Assembly (NCBI GenBank): GCA_035518815.1
Contig: DATIXG010000082.1
Coordinates: 62,001-126,000 of the forward strand
Length of the DNA: 64,000 bases
From: AG25 sp035518815
Lineage (GTDB): Bacteria > Gemmatimonadota > Gemmatimonadetes > Gemmatimonadales > GWC2-71-9
Direction: 5' to 3'
In this document: positions 33,539 to 41,921 of the stretch, piece by piece
How positions within the stretch are numbered: the first letter of the stretch is position 1
How the letters are laid out: each line of letters starts with the position of its first letter
The notes under the pieces: generated by a model
Seen by the model: only the letters and a program-made list of their open reading frames with translations
Databases searched by the model: none
What the model was told of the DNA's origin: nothing
Translations under genes and position numbers: made by a program

Positions 33539-34804
33539 ATGTCGGTCGGGCCGGTCGAGTTGCAGTCATTGCCGCACGCCATTTTCCTGCAGCGAGCCGC
33601 GCGTTCGCCGCAGGGAAAGGGCGTGGAGTCCCGCTTGGGCCAGGGGGCGTTCTTGGTGCTGCGCCTCATCGACCTGCTGGCGCCGGCGCGCGAGCCCGTG
33701 CATGCCGACGCGTTCACCTACCAGCGCGCGGCGACGGAGCGGTTCTGTCAGGAACTCCGCGCGACGTCCACGGAGGGCTCGCATCTTCAGGGGCTCGTGT
33801 CGAGTGTGGCGGCGGCGCAGGAGGCGGGCGACGTGCGGCTGCTCGCGCCGGCGTTGCTGGCGTACGCTCACTATCTCGAAAACGACCTGCATCTTCAGGA
33901 GGCGCTCGACGTGCTGCAGACCCTGCAGCATGTCGGCGGCGACCGCGTTTCGCACGCGGATCTCGTCGCGCTCGCCCTGCGCGTGGGTCGAGTGAACCGG
34001 AAGCTCAACCGGTTCGACGAAGCGGAGCAGGCGTATGAGGAAGCCGCTACCCTCGCCCTGTCGGCAGGCGACAGGCACGGCGAGCTGCTGAGCCGCATCG
34101 GACGCGTGAACACACTCCTCGGCCGCGGCAATCTGCCGGAAGCCGAACGCCGCTTGGGCGGAATTCTCGCGGATGCGCAGCGCGCCAGCGACCCGGCAGC
34201 GGAAGCGTTGGCGGAGCACTCGCTGGCCACCGTGCTCCAGCATCGAGGCTCGCCCGACGTAGCGTTGCTCCACGCGTGGCGGGCATACGAACTCTACGAC
34301 GACGAGGAAGCGCGTCTGCGCGCGTTGGGTGACGTCGGATTGATGCTATTGATGTTGGGGGATGCCCAGGGTGCGGAGCGGGCCCTGGCGCAGGTAGCGC
34401 GAAGGGGCGCGTCGAGCGATATGGTCGCCAACGCACTCGTCGAGCTGATGTACGCGGCGTCCTACCGGCGCGATCAGGTGGCCTTCGCGCGCTGGCGCGG
34501 CCAATGCGAGCGAAAACTCGACGACATGCCACCCAACATTCAGGCGGACTACTATCTGAAGCTCGGGATTGGCGAAGCGCGCTTTGGACAGTTTGCGCGC
34601 GCGCGGAATACGATGGATCGCGCCCTCGCGATCGCGGAGCAAGCCGGCATTCACGAAGCCGTCTTCAAGATCGAGCGAATCAGGAACGGCCTCCACGCCC
34701 TCGAGGAGGAGCAGGTTGCCACCTCGCTCGAGGACGGGGAGCCGGTCGTTCAGAGCGAAGCCGTCAGAGAGGTGTCGGCCTCTGTCGCCCTGCTCGCGGA
34801 ATAG
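33539..34804 (+). CDS. TPR-repeat protein, possible peptide-sensing regulator
   Basis: 421 residues from the ATG of MSVGPVELQSL with GGGGAGG upstream. No signal peptide is visible, so it is cytoplasmic. From residue 90 on it is all-helical, with repeated pairs of antiparallel helices typical of tetratricopeptide repeats (RVGRVNRKLNRFDEAEQAYEEA; RIGRVNTLLGRGNLPEAERRLG). No enzyme motif is visible. The N-terminal 90 residues (FLVLRLIDLLAPAREP) could contain a DNA-binding helix-turn-helix, but I cannot confirm one. The stop is exactly abutted by a 43-residue secreted peptide gene on the other strand, as discussed in the findings. Confidence 0.83.
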   Translation: MSVGPVELQSLPHAIFLQRAARSPQGKGVESRLGQGAFLVLRLIDLLAPAREPVHADAFTYQRAATERFCQELRATSTEGSHLQGLVSSVAAAQEAGDVRLLAPALLAYAHYLENDLHLQEALDVLQTLQHVGGDRVSHADLVALALRVGRVNRKLNRFDEAEQAYEEAATLALSAGDRHGELLSRIGRVNTLLGRGNLPEAERRLGGILADAQRASDPAAEALAEHSLATVLQHRGSPDVALLHAWRAYELYDDEEARLRALGDVGLMLLMLGDAQGAERALAQVARRGASSDMVANALVELMYAASYRRDQVAFARWRGQCERKLDDMPPNIQADYYLKLGIGEARFGQFARARNTMDRALAIAEQAGIHEAVFKIERIRNGLHALEEEQVATSLEDGEPVVQSEAVREVSASVALLAE

Positions 34805-34936
34805 CTAGCGGCAAACGTTGGAGCCGTTCGTGTCGCACTGCGCGCCGTGGGGGCCGGCAACATCGGCGCAGGCGGCAGCGGACAACGCGAACGAGATAGC
34901 GACGAGAGCGAATAGGGCGCGAAGACTGCGGGACAT
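34805..34936 (-). CDS. 43-residue secreted peptide
   Basis: The product begins MSRSLRALFALVAIS, a basic N-terminus with a hydrophobic core, followed by ALSAAACADV. That could be a signal peptidase I site or a weak lipobox, with the cysteine near residue 23. The short mature part (about 20 residues) has three cysteines in all, counting the one at the cleavage region, with two spaced CDTNGSNVC. A clear ribosome binding site GGGAGG sits four bases before the ATG. It is transcribed towards the end of the TPR gene, stop to stop with no gap. Confidence 0.68.
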   Translation of the reverse strand: MSRSLRALFALVAISFALSAAACADVAGPHGAQCDTNGSNVCR

Positions 34937-35050
34937 AGGGCCTCCCATAGTCAGGTTGAGAAGAGTTGGGCGTGAACCTCCAAGTTGGCGGAGCGGCAGG
35001 GTTTCGATTAGGGCGTTTTTGCGGCACCGAGGGGCGCTTTTGCGACATCT

Positions 35051-35857
35051 ATGCTGATCCTGGCAGCGGTCCCGGACGTCCAGCTTCACAAACTGCGCCG
35101 CGCCGCCGCGACGCGGTTTGCCTTGGCTCGCGCGTTCACCTGGGGAGAAGCCCTGGCCGCGATCCGGAGCCGCCCGGTCGAGCTGGCTGTCGTCGACCCC
35201 CTCCTTGCCGGGACGGCGAGCGCTCAGGAAATCGAGCGGCTCCGCGTACTCTTTCCATCGCTCCCGCTGATTCTCTACACCAGTCTGTCGCCTGAAACGG
35301 CGGCGGTGCTACTCACCCTTGGCCAGCGCGGCATTCGCCACGTCGTGTTCGCACGCTACGACGATCATCCGACGAGGCTACGGGACGTGCTCGTGCGAGA
35401 AGAAGCCCGGGCGGCTTCCCGCCTCTTCCTCGACCAGCTCGCCGGTGCCCTCGCACCTCTGCCGCGGGAGCTGCGCTGGGTGCTGGAGGAAGCCTTCCAG
35501 GCCCCGGAGCGCGTGCAGACGGTGGGGCAGATTGCCGCCCGTGCCCGTGTGGACCGGCGTACCTGCGAGCGCTGGTTCACGCGCATCGGGTTGCCGAGCC
35601 CCCGGCACTTCCTCGCCGCGGCACGGGTGCTGTACGCCCACCGCTTGCTCCAGGACCCCGGGTTCACCGTTGAAGACGTCGCGCAGCGTCTCGGGTACGC
35701 GCAGGTGAAGACTCTGCAACAGCATGCCCGCGCCTACCTCGGTTTGACCGCTGGGGAGATGCGCCTGTCTCTGTCGCCCGGCGACGCGCTGGAGCGGGTC
35801 GCACAGCGCTTCCTCGCCGCGCCCAGTGCCGTCGCCGTGGCGCTGGGGGCGTCGTGA
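35051..35857 (+). CDS. Receiver-like domain fused to AraC-type DNA-binding domain
   Basis: 268 residues. Residues 1-120 resemble a response-regulator receiver in secondary structure. An aspartate sits at the right place (VELAVVDPLLAG, near residue 49), but the N-terminal acidic pair and the conserved lysine are not obvious, so phosphorylation is uncertain. Residues 150-240 form the two helix-turn-helix units of AraC proteins (TVGQIAARARVDRRTCERWF; TVEDVAQRLGYAQVKTLQQHARAYLGLT). It overlaps the next gene, a stand-alone receiver, by four bases, so the two probably act in one pathway. Confidence 0.86.
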   Translation: MLILAAVPDVQLHKLRRAAATRFALARAFTWGEALAAIRSRPVELAVVDPLLAGTASAQEIERLRVLFPSLPLILYTSLSPETAAVLLTLGQRGIRHVVFARYDDHPTRLRDVLVREEARAASRLFLDQLAGALAPLPRELRWVLEEAFQAPERVQTVGQIAARARVDRRTCERWFTRIGLPSPRHFLAAARVLYAHRLLQDPGFTVEDVAQRLGYAQVKTLQQHARAYLGLTAGEMRLSLSPGDALERVAQRFLAAPSAVAVALGAS

Positions 35858-36261
35858 CGCCCCCCCAACCCCTTCCCACAGTCCTCATCGTCGACGACGA
35901 AGCGCCGGTGCGCCGCGTACTCGAGCGCATGCTGAGCCGGGGCGGGTATCGGGTGCTCAGTACCGGCAGCGCGGAAGCCGCCTATGCGTTGCTCGAGGCT
36001 GAGACGGCCGACGCCCTACTGCTCGACATTCACCTTCCGACGATGTCGGGCCTTGCGTTGTATCTGGCCATCGTGCATCGCTGGCCGGCGCTCCAAGGAC
36101 GCATCGCGATCATGACCGGCGACGCCGACGCGTTCGAGGTGCGCAACTGGCTGGATCATCATCGCTGCGTGGTGCTGCGGAAGCCATTCGACATCGGCGA
36201 GATCTCCGCCTGGCTCGCGACAGTCCTGCGAGTTCAGCAACGGGAGCTGGGTAACGGCTGA
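35854..36261 (+). CDS. Stand-alone response-regulator receiver
   Basis: 135 residues, one CheY-like domain. It has the acidic pair in LIVDDEAPVRR, the acceptor aspartate in ALLLDIHLPTMSG, threonine in IAIMTGDADA, and lysine in VVLRKPFDIGE. No output domain follows, so it would act by protein contact or as a phosphate sink. It starts at GTG inside the end of the AraC-type gene and lies three bases before the MerR-type gene, in the middle of a regulatory cluster. Confidence 0.92.
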   Translation: MTPPQPLPTVLIVDDEAPVRRVLERMLSRGGYRVLSTGSAEAAYALLEAETADALLLDIHLPTMSGLALYLAIVHRWPALQGRIAIMTGDADAFEVRNWLDHHRCVVLRKPFDIGEISAWLATVLRVQQRELGNG

Positions 36262-36264
36262 CCG

Positions 36265-36903
36265 ATGACGGGAGCCCCTCAGCACGACCCGCTCCATGTC
36301 CTGCGCGAGTACCGTAACCTCGCTCCCTGGAATTTGCGCGACCTCGCGGCCCTCGTCGGCGCCATCCTCGACGCCTCCGCGATCACACCCATCAACGCCG
36401 CCGCCCGCGCGCAGCCGAGTGAGCGCACCATCCGGTTCTACGTTACCAAGGGGCTGGTGAGCCCTCCGGAAGGGCGGGGGACGGCGGCCACCTATTCCTA
36501 CCGCCACTTCCTCCAATTGCTGTGCATCAAGCTCCGGCAGATGGAGGGCGGCACGCTCGCGGCAATCACCAAGGAGATGCAGAACCAGACCGGGGACGTG
36601 CTCGAGCGGCGCGCGGCCCAGACCCTGGGCGCGTCCCTGCCCCTGCCCGACCGCCTCCCGCTGGCGAGCCCCGGCGGGCCGCCGCGCGGCCGGTCCGGGC
36701 GGGCGCTCACCGCGTGGATGGCCAAGGATGCGGGACGCGACGCGGCGGACCCGAGTACGTGGCGGCGGATTCCCCTGGCTCGCGGCCTCGAGCTGCACGT
36801 CGAGTCGGGGACTCCCCTCGCCCGGCTTGGCCCGGGCGACGCCGCCATCGCGGACGCGGTGCGCCAGGCCGTTGCCAAACTCATCCCGCAGGGCTCGACA
36901 TAG
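36265..36903 (+). CDS. MerR-family-like transcriptional regulator
   Basis: 212 residues. Residues about 45-110 have the MerR pattern: SERTIRFYVTKGLVSPPEGRG, then YSYRHFLQLLCIKLRQMEGGTLAAITKEMQ. It lacks the usual first helix sequence at the very N-terminus and has an extra 45 residues there. The C-terminal half is proline/arginine-rich, then ends in a compact domain (RGLELHVESGTPLARLGPGDAAIADAVRQAVAKL). No metal-binding cysteines are visible. Three bases separate it from the preceding receiver and about 55 from lemA. Confidence 0.84.
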   Translation: MTGAPQHDPLHVLREYRNLAPWNLRDLAALVGAILDASAITPINAAARAQPSERTIRFYVTKGLVSPPEGRGTAATYSYRHFLQLLCIKLRQMEGGTLAAITKEMQNQTGDVLERRAAQTLGASLPLPDRLPLASPGGPPRGRSGRALTAWMAKDAGRDAADPSTWRRIPLARGLELHVESGTPLARLGPGDAAIADAVRQAVAKLIPQGST

Positions 36904-36958
36904 CACGACACGCATCGGGAGCGGTTGCGCCGCACGACCATCAACGTGGGAGCGAGTG

Positions 36959-37543
36959 ATGCCGTCCTGGATTCTGCTGATCCTCATCGTAGCCGTGGCG
37001 CTGTGGGTCGTCGCCGCGTACAACGGCCTGGTGTCCCTCAAGAACCAGACCGCGAACGCGTTCAAGCAGATCGACGTCCAGCTCAAGCGCCGTCACGACC
37101 TCGTGCCGAACCTCGTGAATGCGGTGCGCGGAGCGATGGAGTTCGAAAAAGGCACGCTCGAGGCCGTGATCCAAGCGCGCAATCAGGCGGTCAAGGTCAA
37201 CACGGGCGGGCCGGACGCGGTCAAGCAGATCAGCCAGGCCGAAAACGCGTTGTCGGCGGCGCTCTCCCGCCTCATGGTCGTGGTCGAGCAGTATCCGCAG
37301 CTCAAAGCCACGGGCAACATCGGCCAGCTGCAGGAAGAGCTGACGTCGACCGAGAACAAGGTCGCGTTCGCGCGCCAGCTCTACAACGACACGGCCACGC
37401 TCTACAACACGAAGCAGCAGCAGTTTCCGACGTCGCTGGTCGCGGGACTGGCGCACGCGGAGCCCGCGACCCTGTGGGAGATCGTTGACAGCGCGGAGCG
37501 CGCGGTGCCGCAGGTCGATCTGTCGATGAAGCCGAAATCGTGA
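36959..37543 (+). CDS. lemA: LemA family protein
   Basis: 194 residues, the usual length. An N-terminal membrane helix (residues 3-21) is followed by the family signature YNGLVSLKNQTANAFKQIDVQLKRRHDLVPNLV and a helical bundle with ENKVAFARQLYNDTATLYNTKQQQFP. LemA proteins are membrane-anchored, with the bundle outside or inside the membrane depending on species; their role is unclear. It is coupled to an M48 protease by a GTGA overlap, a pairing seen in many bacteria. Confidence 0.95.
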   Translation: MPSWILLILIVAVALWVVAAYNGLVSLKNQTANAFKQIDVQLKRRHDLVPNLVNAVRGAMEFEKGTLEAVIQARNQAVKVNTGGPDAVKQISQAENALSAALSRLMVVVEQYPQLKATGNIGQLQEELTSTENKVAFARQLYNDTATLYNTKQQQFPTSLVAGLAHAEPATLWEIVDSAERAVPQVDLSMKPKS

Positions 37544-38571
37544 CGGACGAGTCGTCGCTCAATCTGTTTCAGCAGCAGGACCTGAACCGACGTCGCACAT
37601 TCGGGCTGCTGTGCGGGTTCGTGCTGTTTCTGGGATGGCTGGGCTTCGGCGGCGACTACATCTACGCCCTCTCCACGGCGCACGCGCCCCCGGCCGAGCA
37701 ACACCACGTGTGGTGGTTTGGGATGGTCATGCTCGCCGTCGGCGTCGTGCTCGCGGGATACGCATACCGCACGGGCCCCGACAAGGTGCTGTGGGCGACC
37801 GGCGCGGTGGAGGTGCTCGATCCGGTCGACGAACAGCAGAAGCAGCTCGTCAACGTCGTCGAGGAGATGGCGATCGCCGCTGGCGTGCCTCGCCCCCGCA
37901 TTTGGATCGTGCCGGACAGCGATCCCAATGCCTTCGCGACGGGCACCGACCCCACGCGCGCGCACGTCGCGGTGACCCAGGGGCTGCTCGACATGTGCAA
38001 CCGCGACGAGCTCCAGGCCGTGATCGGCCACGAGCTCGGACACGTGAAGAACCTCGATGTGAGACTGATGACCACGCTCGCCGCGCTCGTGGGGGCGGTG
38101 GTGCTGATGCGCGACGGCACGAGCCGCCTCTTCCTGTCCGGGGGGAGCGGGAGCAGCGGGAGCGGGGGGGGCAGCCGGAAAAAGGGCGATCTCGGGCCGC
38201 TGGTGGTCGTGCTGCTCGTATTGTGGATGCTCTCCTGGATCCTGGCGCCGATCATCACCCAGGTGCTGGCGCTCGCCGTCAGTCGCAAACGCGAGTACCT
38301 CGCTGACGCTATGAGCGCCCAATTCACCCGCAATCCGCTCGCGCTCGCCAGCGCGCTCCAGAAGATCGAAGCGGCCGGGATGCCTACTTCGCGGATCAAG
38401 GGGGGAACGGCGCACATGTGCATCGCGGATCCGCTTGGCCGCCGGCTGACGACGCACGAAGGCTTCGTGGCCGACATTCTGGCCACTCATCCCCCGATGG
38501 CGAAGCGGGTGGCGATCCTCAGGGGAATGGGGTACGCCCAGCTCAAGAAGGCCGGAGGGGCGGCGTCGTGA
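37540..38571 (+). CDS. M48-family membrane metalloprotease (HtpX-like)
   Basis: 343 residues. Two N-terminal transmembrane helices (about 20-40 and 58-76) are followed by the zinc motif HELGH with H164, E165 and H168. Another hydrophobic pair surrounds a glycine/serine-rich linker (GGSGSSGSGGG). The third zinc ligand lies in REYLADAMSAQFTRNP. It is expected to cut damaged or misfolded membrane proteins. It starts at GTG within the lemA stop and ends in a GTGA overlap with the acyltransferase gene, so three genes are coupled. Confidence 0.94.
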   Translation: MTDESSLNLFQQQDLNRRRTFGLLCGFVLFLGWLGFGGDYIYALSTAHAPPAEQHHVWWFGMVMLAVGVVLAGYAYRTGPDKVLWATGAVEVLDPVDEQQKQLVNVVEEMAIAAGVPRPRIWIVPDSDPNAFATGTDPTRAHVAVTQGLLDMCNRDELQAVIGHELGHVKNLDVRLMTTLAALVGAVVLMRDGTSRLFLSGGSGSSGSGGGSRKKGDLGPLVVVLLVLWMLSWILAPIITQVLALAVSRKREYLADAMSAQFTRNPLALASALQKIEAAGMPTSRIKGGTAHMCIADPLGRRLTTHEGFVADILATHPPMAKRVAILRGMGYAQLKKAGGAAS

Positions 38572-40001
38572 CTGACTGGCTGCGTCGCCGCGCCCTGCGC
38601 ACGCTCCACGAGTTCCGCACCAGGTTGGCCCGCTACCATCTGCAGCAGCGGCGCCAGGCGCGCGACGCCCTCCAGCAGGACCCGGTTGTGGCCGCCGCCG
38701 TCGCCGATCATGCGAGGGCGCTGAGCGTCCCCGAGGACGACGTGCGCCGGCGCGTGGACGAATACGTGGCGGAGATCGTCCCGCACTTCAACGTGTTGTC
38801 GTACTACAAGGTCGGATACAATCTCGCCAAGATCATCGTGAATCTGTTGTACAAGGTCAGCGTGGACTATCAGGACGAGGAGGCCCTCGAGCGCATCCCC
38901 AAGAAGGACGTCGTCATCTATCTGATGAATCATCGCTCGAACGCCGACTATGTCGTCCTGGCTTACGTGCTCGCCTACGGCGTCCACGTGAGCTATGCGG
39001 TGGGCGAATGGGCCCGCGCGTGGCCGCTCGAGTACATGTTCAAGTCCTTTGGCGCCTACTTCATTCGCCGCCAGTTCCGGGAGCCCTTGTACCACGCGGT
39101 GCTCGAGCGCTACGTGCAGCTGATCACGCGCAACGGCGTGACGCAGGGCGTCTTTCCCGAAGGCGGCCTCACGCGCGATGGCCGCCTGCGACCCCCCAAG
39201 CTCGGCCTGCTCGATTACATCTGCCGCACCCTGCGCGACCCCGCCTTCACGCGCGACATCTGGCTCGTGCCCGTGGGGATCAACTACGACCGCGTGCTGG
39301 AAGACCGATCCCTGATCCGCGAGCTGGTCGATGAGGACGGCCGCCCGGGGCGGCTGTCGCAGCTGGCCACGGTGACCGGCTACGTGTCCCGGAACGTGGG
39401 CCGGCTCCTCACGGGCCGCCTCAAGCGGTACGGCCGGGTGGCGGTGAATTTCGGCACCCCTCGCTCCGTGCGGGAATGGCTTGCCGGAGAGCCTCCGGAC
39501 GTGCTGGACTGGCCCAAGGAGCGCCGCTTGCCTGAGGTCGAGCGCCTCGCGCGCACGATGATGGATCGTATCGGCGGGATCGTGCCCGTGACCCCCGTAC
39601 CGCTCGCCGCGGCGGCCCTGCTGTCCTTCGATCGCAGCCTCGTGTCGAGGACCGCTGTCCTCGAGCGGATGGACGAGCTCCGCGACCGCTTGCGTGACGT
39701 GAATGCGAAGGTGGTCCGCGGCGGGGCGCGCATCGCGGAGATCTGGGACCGCGCCAGGCGCATGCTCATGCTGCGGAAGCTCATCGTGGCGGGCGCCGAC
39801 AGTGACAGCCTGATCGTGCTGCCGCGCGCTAGACCACTGCTCGAGTTCTACGCGAATTCCATCGCCCACCTGCTCCCGATCCGCGGGCCGCGAGTGCCTT
39901 TTCACAAGGCCCACGAGCTCGAGACCGGCCTCCCGCGGCTCAGGGTGCGCAAGCGTGACACCCGGTCGACGGACGACGTGCGCGGCGCCGCAAGCCCATA
40001 A
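38568..40001 (+). CDS. plsB: Glycerol-3-phosphate acyltransferase (PlsB-like)
   Basis: 477 residues, shorter than E. coli PlsB (807) because the N-terminal extension is missing. Acyltransferase blocks are in order: NHRSNADY (the HX4D active-site motif), the block around FIRRQFREPLY, FPEGGLTRDGRL, and VPVGINYDRV. It would add the first acyl chain to glycerol 3-phosphate at the inner membrane. The C-terminal 150 residues are helical. It starts at GTG overlapping the protease stop and is followed by archease after about 60 bases. Confidence 0.92.
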   Translation: MTDWLRRRALRTLHEFRTRLARYHLQQRRQARDALQQDPVVAAAVADHARALSVPEDDVRRRVDEYVAEIVPHFNVLSYYKVGYNLAKIIVNLLYKVSVDYQDEEALERIPKKDVVIYLMNHRSNADYVVLAYVLAYGVHVSYAVGEWARAWPLEYMFKSFGAYFIRRQFREPLYHAVLERYVQLITRNGVTQGVFPEGGLTRDGRLRPPKLGLLDYICRTLRDPAFTRDIWLVPVGINYDRVLEDRSLIRELVDEDGRPGRLSQLATVTGYVSRNVGRLLTGRLKRYGRVAVNFGTPRSVREWLAGEPPDVLDWPKERRLPEVERLARTMMDRIGGIVPVTPVPLAAAALLSFDRSLVSRTAVLERMDELRDRLRDVNAKVVRGGARIAEIWDRARRMLMLRKLIVAGADSDSLIVLPRARPLLEFYANSIAHLLPIRGPRVPFHKAHELETGLPRLRVRKRDTRSTDDVRGAASP

Positions 40002-40061
40002 TTGTGCCGAACATCGGGTGACCCTGGCGCCAGCCGGCCTCTCCTGAACACCTTGTTCCCC

Positions 40062-40448
40062 GTGTCGTACCGCTTTCTTCCCCACACCGGTGACGTGGCC
40101 GTCGAGCTCGTCGCACCCGACGAAGCGGGCCTGCGCGCCGCGGGAATCGATGCGCTTCGCGAGCTGCTCGTGGGCACGAGCCCTGTCCGTGAAGTGGTCG
40201 AACGCCCGATCGCACCGCAGGGACGGGATGCCGGCGAACAGCTGGTCCGCTTCCTCGAAGAAGCGCTCTACCTGTATGACGCGGAGGGGTTCGTCCCGGC
40301 GCGGGGATCCGCGGCAGGCGTCCTGGGCGAGCCATTCGATCCCGCGCGGCACACCCCGGCGGGCGAGGTCAAAGCTGTCACCTACCACCAGGCCGCCGTG
40401 CGCCGCGACGCGGCCGGGTTGCACGTCACCGTCGTCTTCGACGTATGA
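40062..40448 (+). CDS. Archease, RtcB activating protein
   Basis: 128 residues from the GTG of SYRFLPHTGDVAVEL, which follows a short gap after plsB. Archease signatures are HTGDVAVEL near the start, with the conserved acidic residue, and a C-terminal strand ending VTVVFDV, whose terminal aspartate is part of the metal site. Archease speeds the guanylylation of RtcB and allows multiple turnovers. Its stop overlaps the RtcB ATG (ATGA), so the two are made together. Confidence 0.9.
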   Translation: MSYRFLPHTGDVAVELVAPDEAGLRAAGIDALRELLVGTSPVREVVERPIAPQGRDAGEQLVRFLEEALYLYDAEGFVPARGSAAGVLGEPFDPARHTPAGEVKAVTYHQAAVRRDAAGLHVTVVFDV

Positions 40449-41920
40449 GCCGGGGAGGTGAACCGCGCGGCGCGGTGGACGCCTCGAGCCGCGTCGAGCG
40501 CATTGATGCCTACCGCTGGCGCGTGCCGCGGCGTGGCGGCATGCGGACCGAAGGGCTCATCTTCGCGGATCAGGAGCTGATGGCCGGCCTTGTGGACGAT
40601 CAGGCGATCGAGCAGGTGGCCAACGTCGCGCACCTGCCCGGCATCGTGGGGCCGTCCATCGCCATGCCGGACATCCACTGGGGATACGGCTTTCCCATCG
40701 GAGGCGTCGCCGCGTTCGATGCGAGCGATGGCGTGGTGTCGCCGGGTGGCGTGGGCTACGACATCAACTGCGGCGTCCGATTGCTCGCCACGCCCCTCGG
40801 CATCGCCGACGTTCGACCCCGTCTCGCCGCCCTGATGGATGCCTTGTTCGCCGCCATCCCCTCGGGCGTGGGGGCGGCGCGGTCGGACGTGAAACTGTCA
40901 CGGCCCGACCTGGATGGGGTGCTCCGCGACGGCGCGCGCTGGGCGGTGGCGCGAGGGTACGGGCGCGACGGCGATCTCGAGGCCATCGAGGCCAACGGCA
41001 CGCTCCCCGACGCCGAAGCCGCCTCGGTCTCCGACCGCGCCAAGGAGCGCGGCAAGAGCCAGCTGGGCACGGTCGGGAGCGGCAATCATTTCGTGGAGGT
41101 CGGTTACGTCGCCGAGCGCTTCGACGAGCGGGCGGCGGACCGGCTGGGGCTCGCGCCGGGCATCGTCACCATCTTCATTCACTCCGGCTCCCGCGGGCTG
41201 GGCTACCAGGTGTGCGACGATTCCCTGCAGGCCATGCTGGCGGCTGCGGACCGGTACAACATCACCTTGCCAGACAAGCAACTCTGCTGCGCGCCGCTCC
41301 ACTCCCCGGAGGGACGGCATTACTGGGGCGCGATGAACGCGGCCGCGAACTACGCGTTCGCCAATCGCCAGATGATGGCCCACTATGCGAGGGGAGCGGT
41401 GGCCCAGGTGCTCGGCCAGACGGCTGCTGAGGGCACCCGGCTCGTGTACGACGTGTGTCACAACATCGCCAAGCACGAGACCCATGACGTGGCCGGGCGT
41501 CCGCGGCGGTTGTGCGTTCACCGCAAGGGCGCCACCCGGGCCTTTCCGCCGAGGCATCCCGACCTGGCCCCGCAGTTCCGCGACCTGGGGCAGCCGGTGC
41601 TCATTCCCGGCGACATGGGACGCTGCTCGTACGTGTTGCTGGGAACGGATGGTGCGTATCGCGAGACGTTCGGCTCGAGCTGTCATGGCGCCGGGCGCCG
41701 CCTCAGCCGCCACCGGGCCAAGCAGCTGGCCCGCTCGCGCAACATTCCCAGGGAGCTCGAGGCCCAGGGTATTCTCGTCCGGGCGGCGACCCGCGCCACC
41801 GTCGACGAGGAAATGCCCGAGGCGTACAAAGACGTGACCCGCGTCGTCGATGTCGTCCACGCGGCGGGAATCGGCCGCAAGGTCGCCCAGCTCAAGCCCA
41901 TCGGCGTGGTCAAGGGCTGA
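40445..41920 (+). CDS. rtcB: RNA-splicing ligase RtcB
   Basis: 491 residues. It joins RNA 2',3'-cyclic phosphate ends to 5'-hydroxyl ends with GTP and manganese. Visible family elements are MPDIHWGYGFPIG, the metal-binding cysteine C109 in GGVGYDINCG, GSGNHFVEV, HSGSRGLGYQVC, KGATRAFPP and PGDMGRCSYVL. The guanylylated histidine is H414 in SCHGAGR. It forms a pair with archease. The upstream PlsB and downstream Kup suggest it belongs to a wider housekeeping or stress cluster, with two bases between rtcB and kup. What RNA it repairs here is unknown. Confidence 0.97.
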   Translation: MSRGGEPRGAVDASSRVERIDAYRWRVPRRGGMRTEGLIFADQELMAGLVDDQAIEQVANVAHLPGIVGPSIAMPDIHWGYGFPIGGVAAFDASDGVVSPGGVGYDINCGVRLLATPLGIADVRPRLAALMDALFAAIPSGVGAARSDVKLSRPDLDGVLRDGARWAVARGYGRDGDLEAIEANGTLPDAEAASVSDRAKERGKSQLGTVGSGNHFVEVGYVAERFDERAADRLGLAPGIVTIFIHSGSRGLGYQVCDDSLQAMLAAADRYNITLPDKQLCCAPLHSPEGRHYWGAMNAAANYAFANRQMMAHYARGAVAQVLGQTAAEGTRLVYDVCHNIAKHETHDVAGRPRRLCVHRKGATRAFPPRHPDLAPQFRDLGQPVLIPGDMGRCSYVLLGTDGAYRETFGSSCHGAGRRLSRHRAKQLARSRNIPRELEAQGILVRAATRATVDEEMPEAYKDVTRVVDVVHAAGIGRKVAQLKPIGVVKG

Positions 41921-41921
41921 T

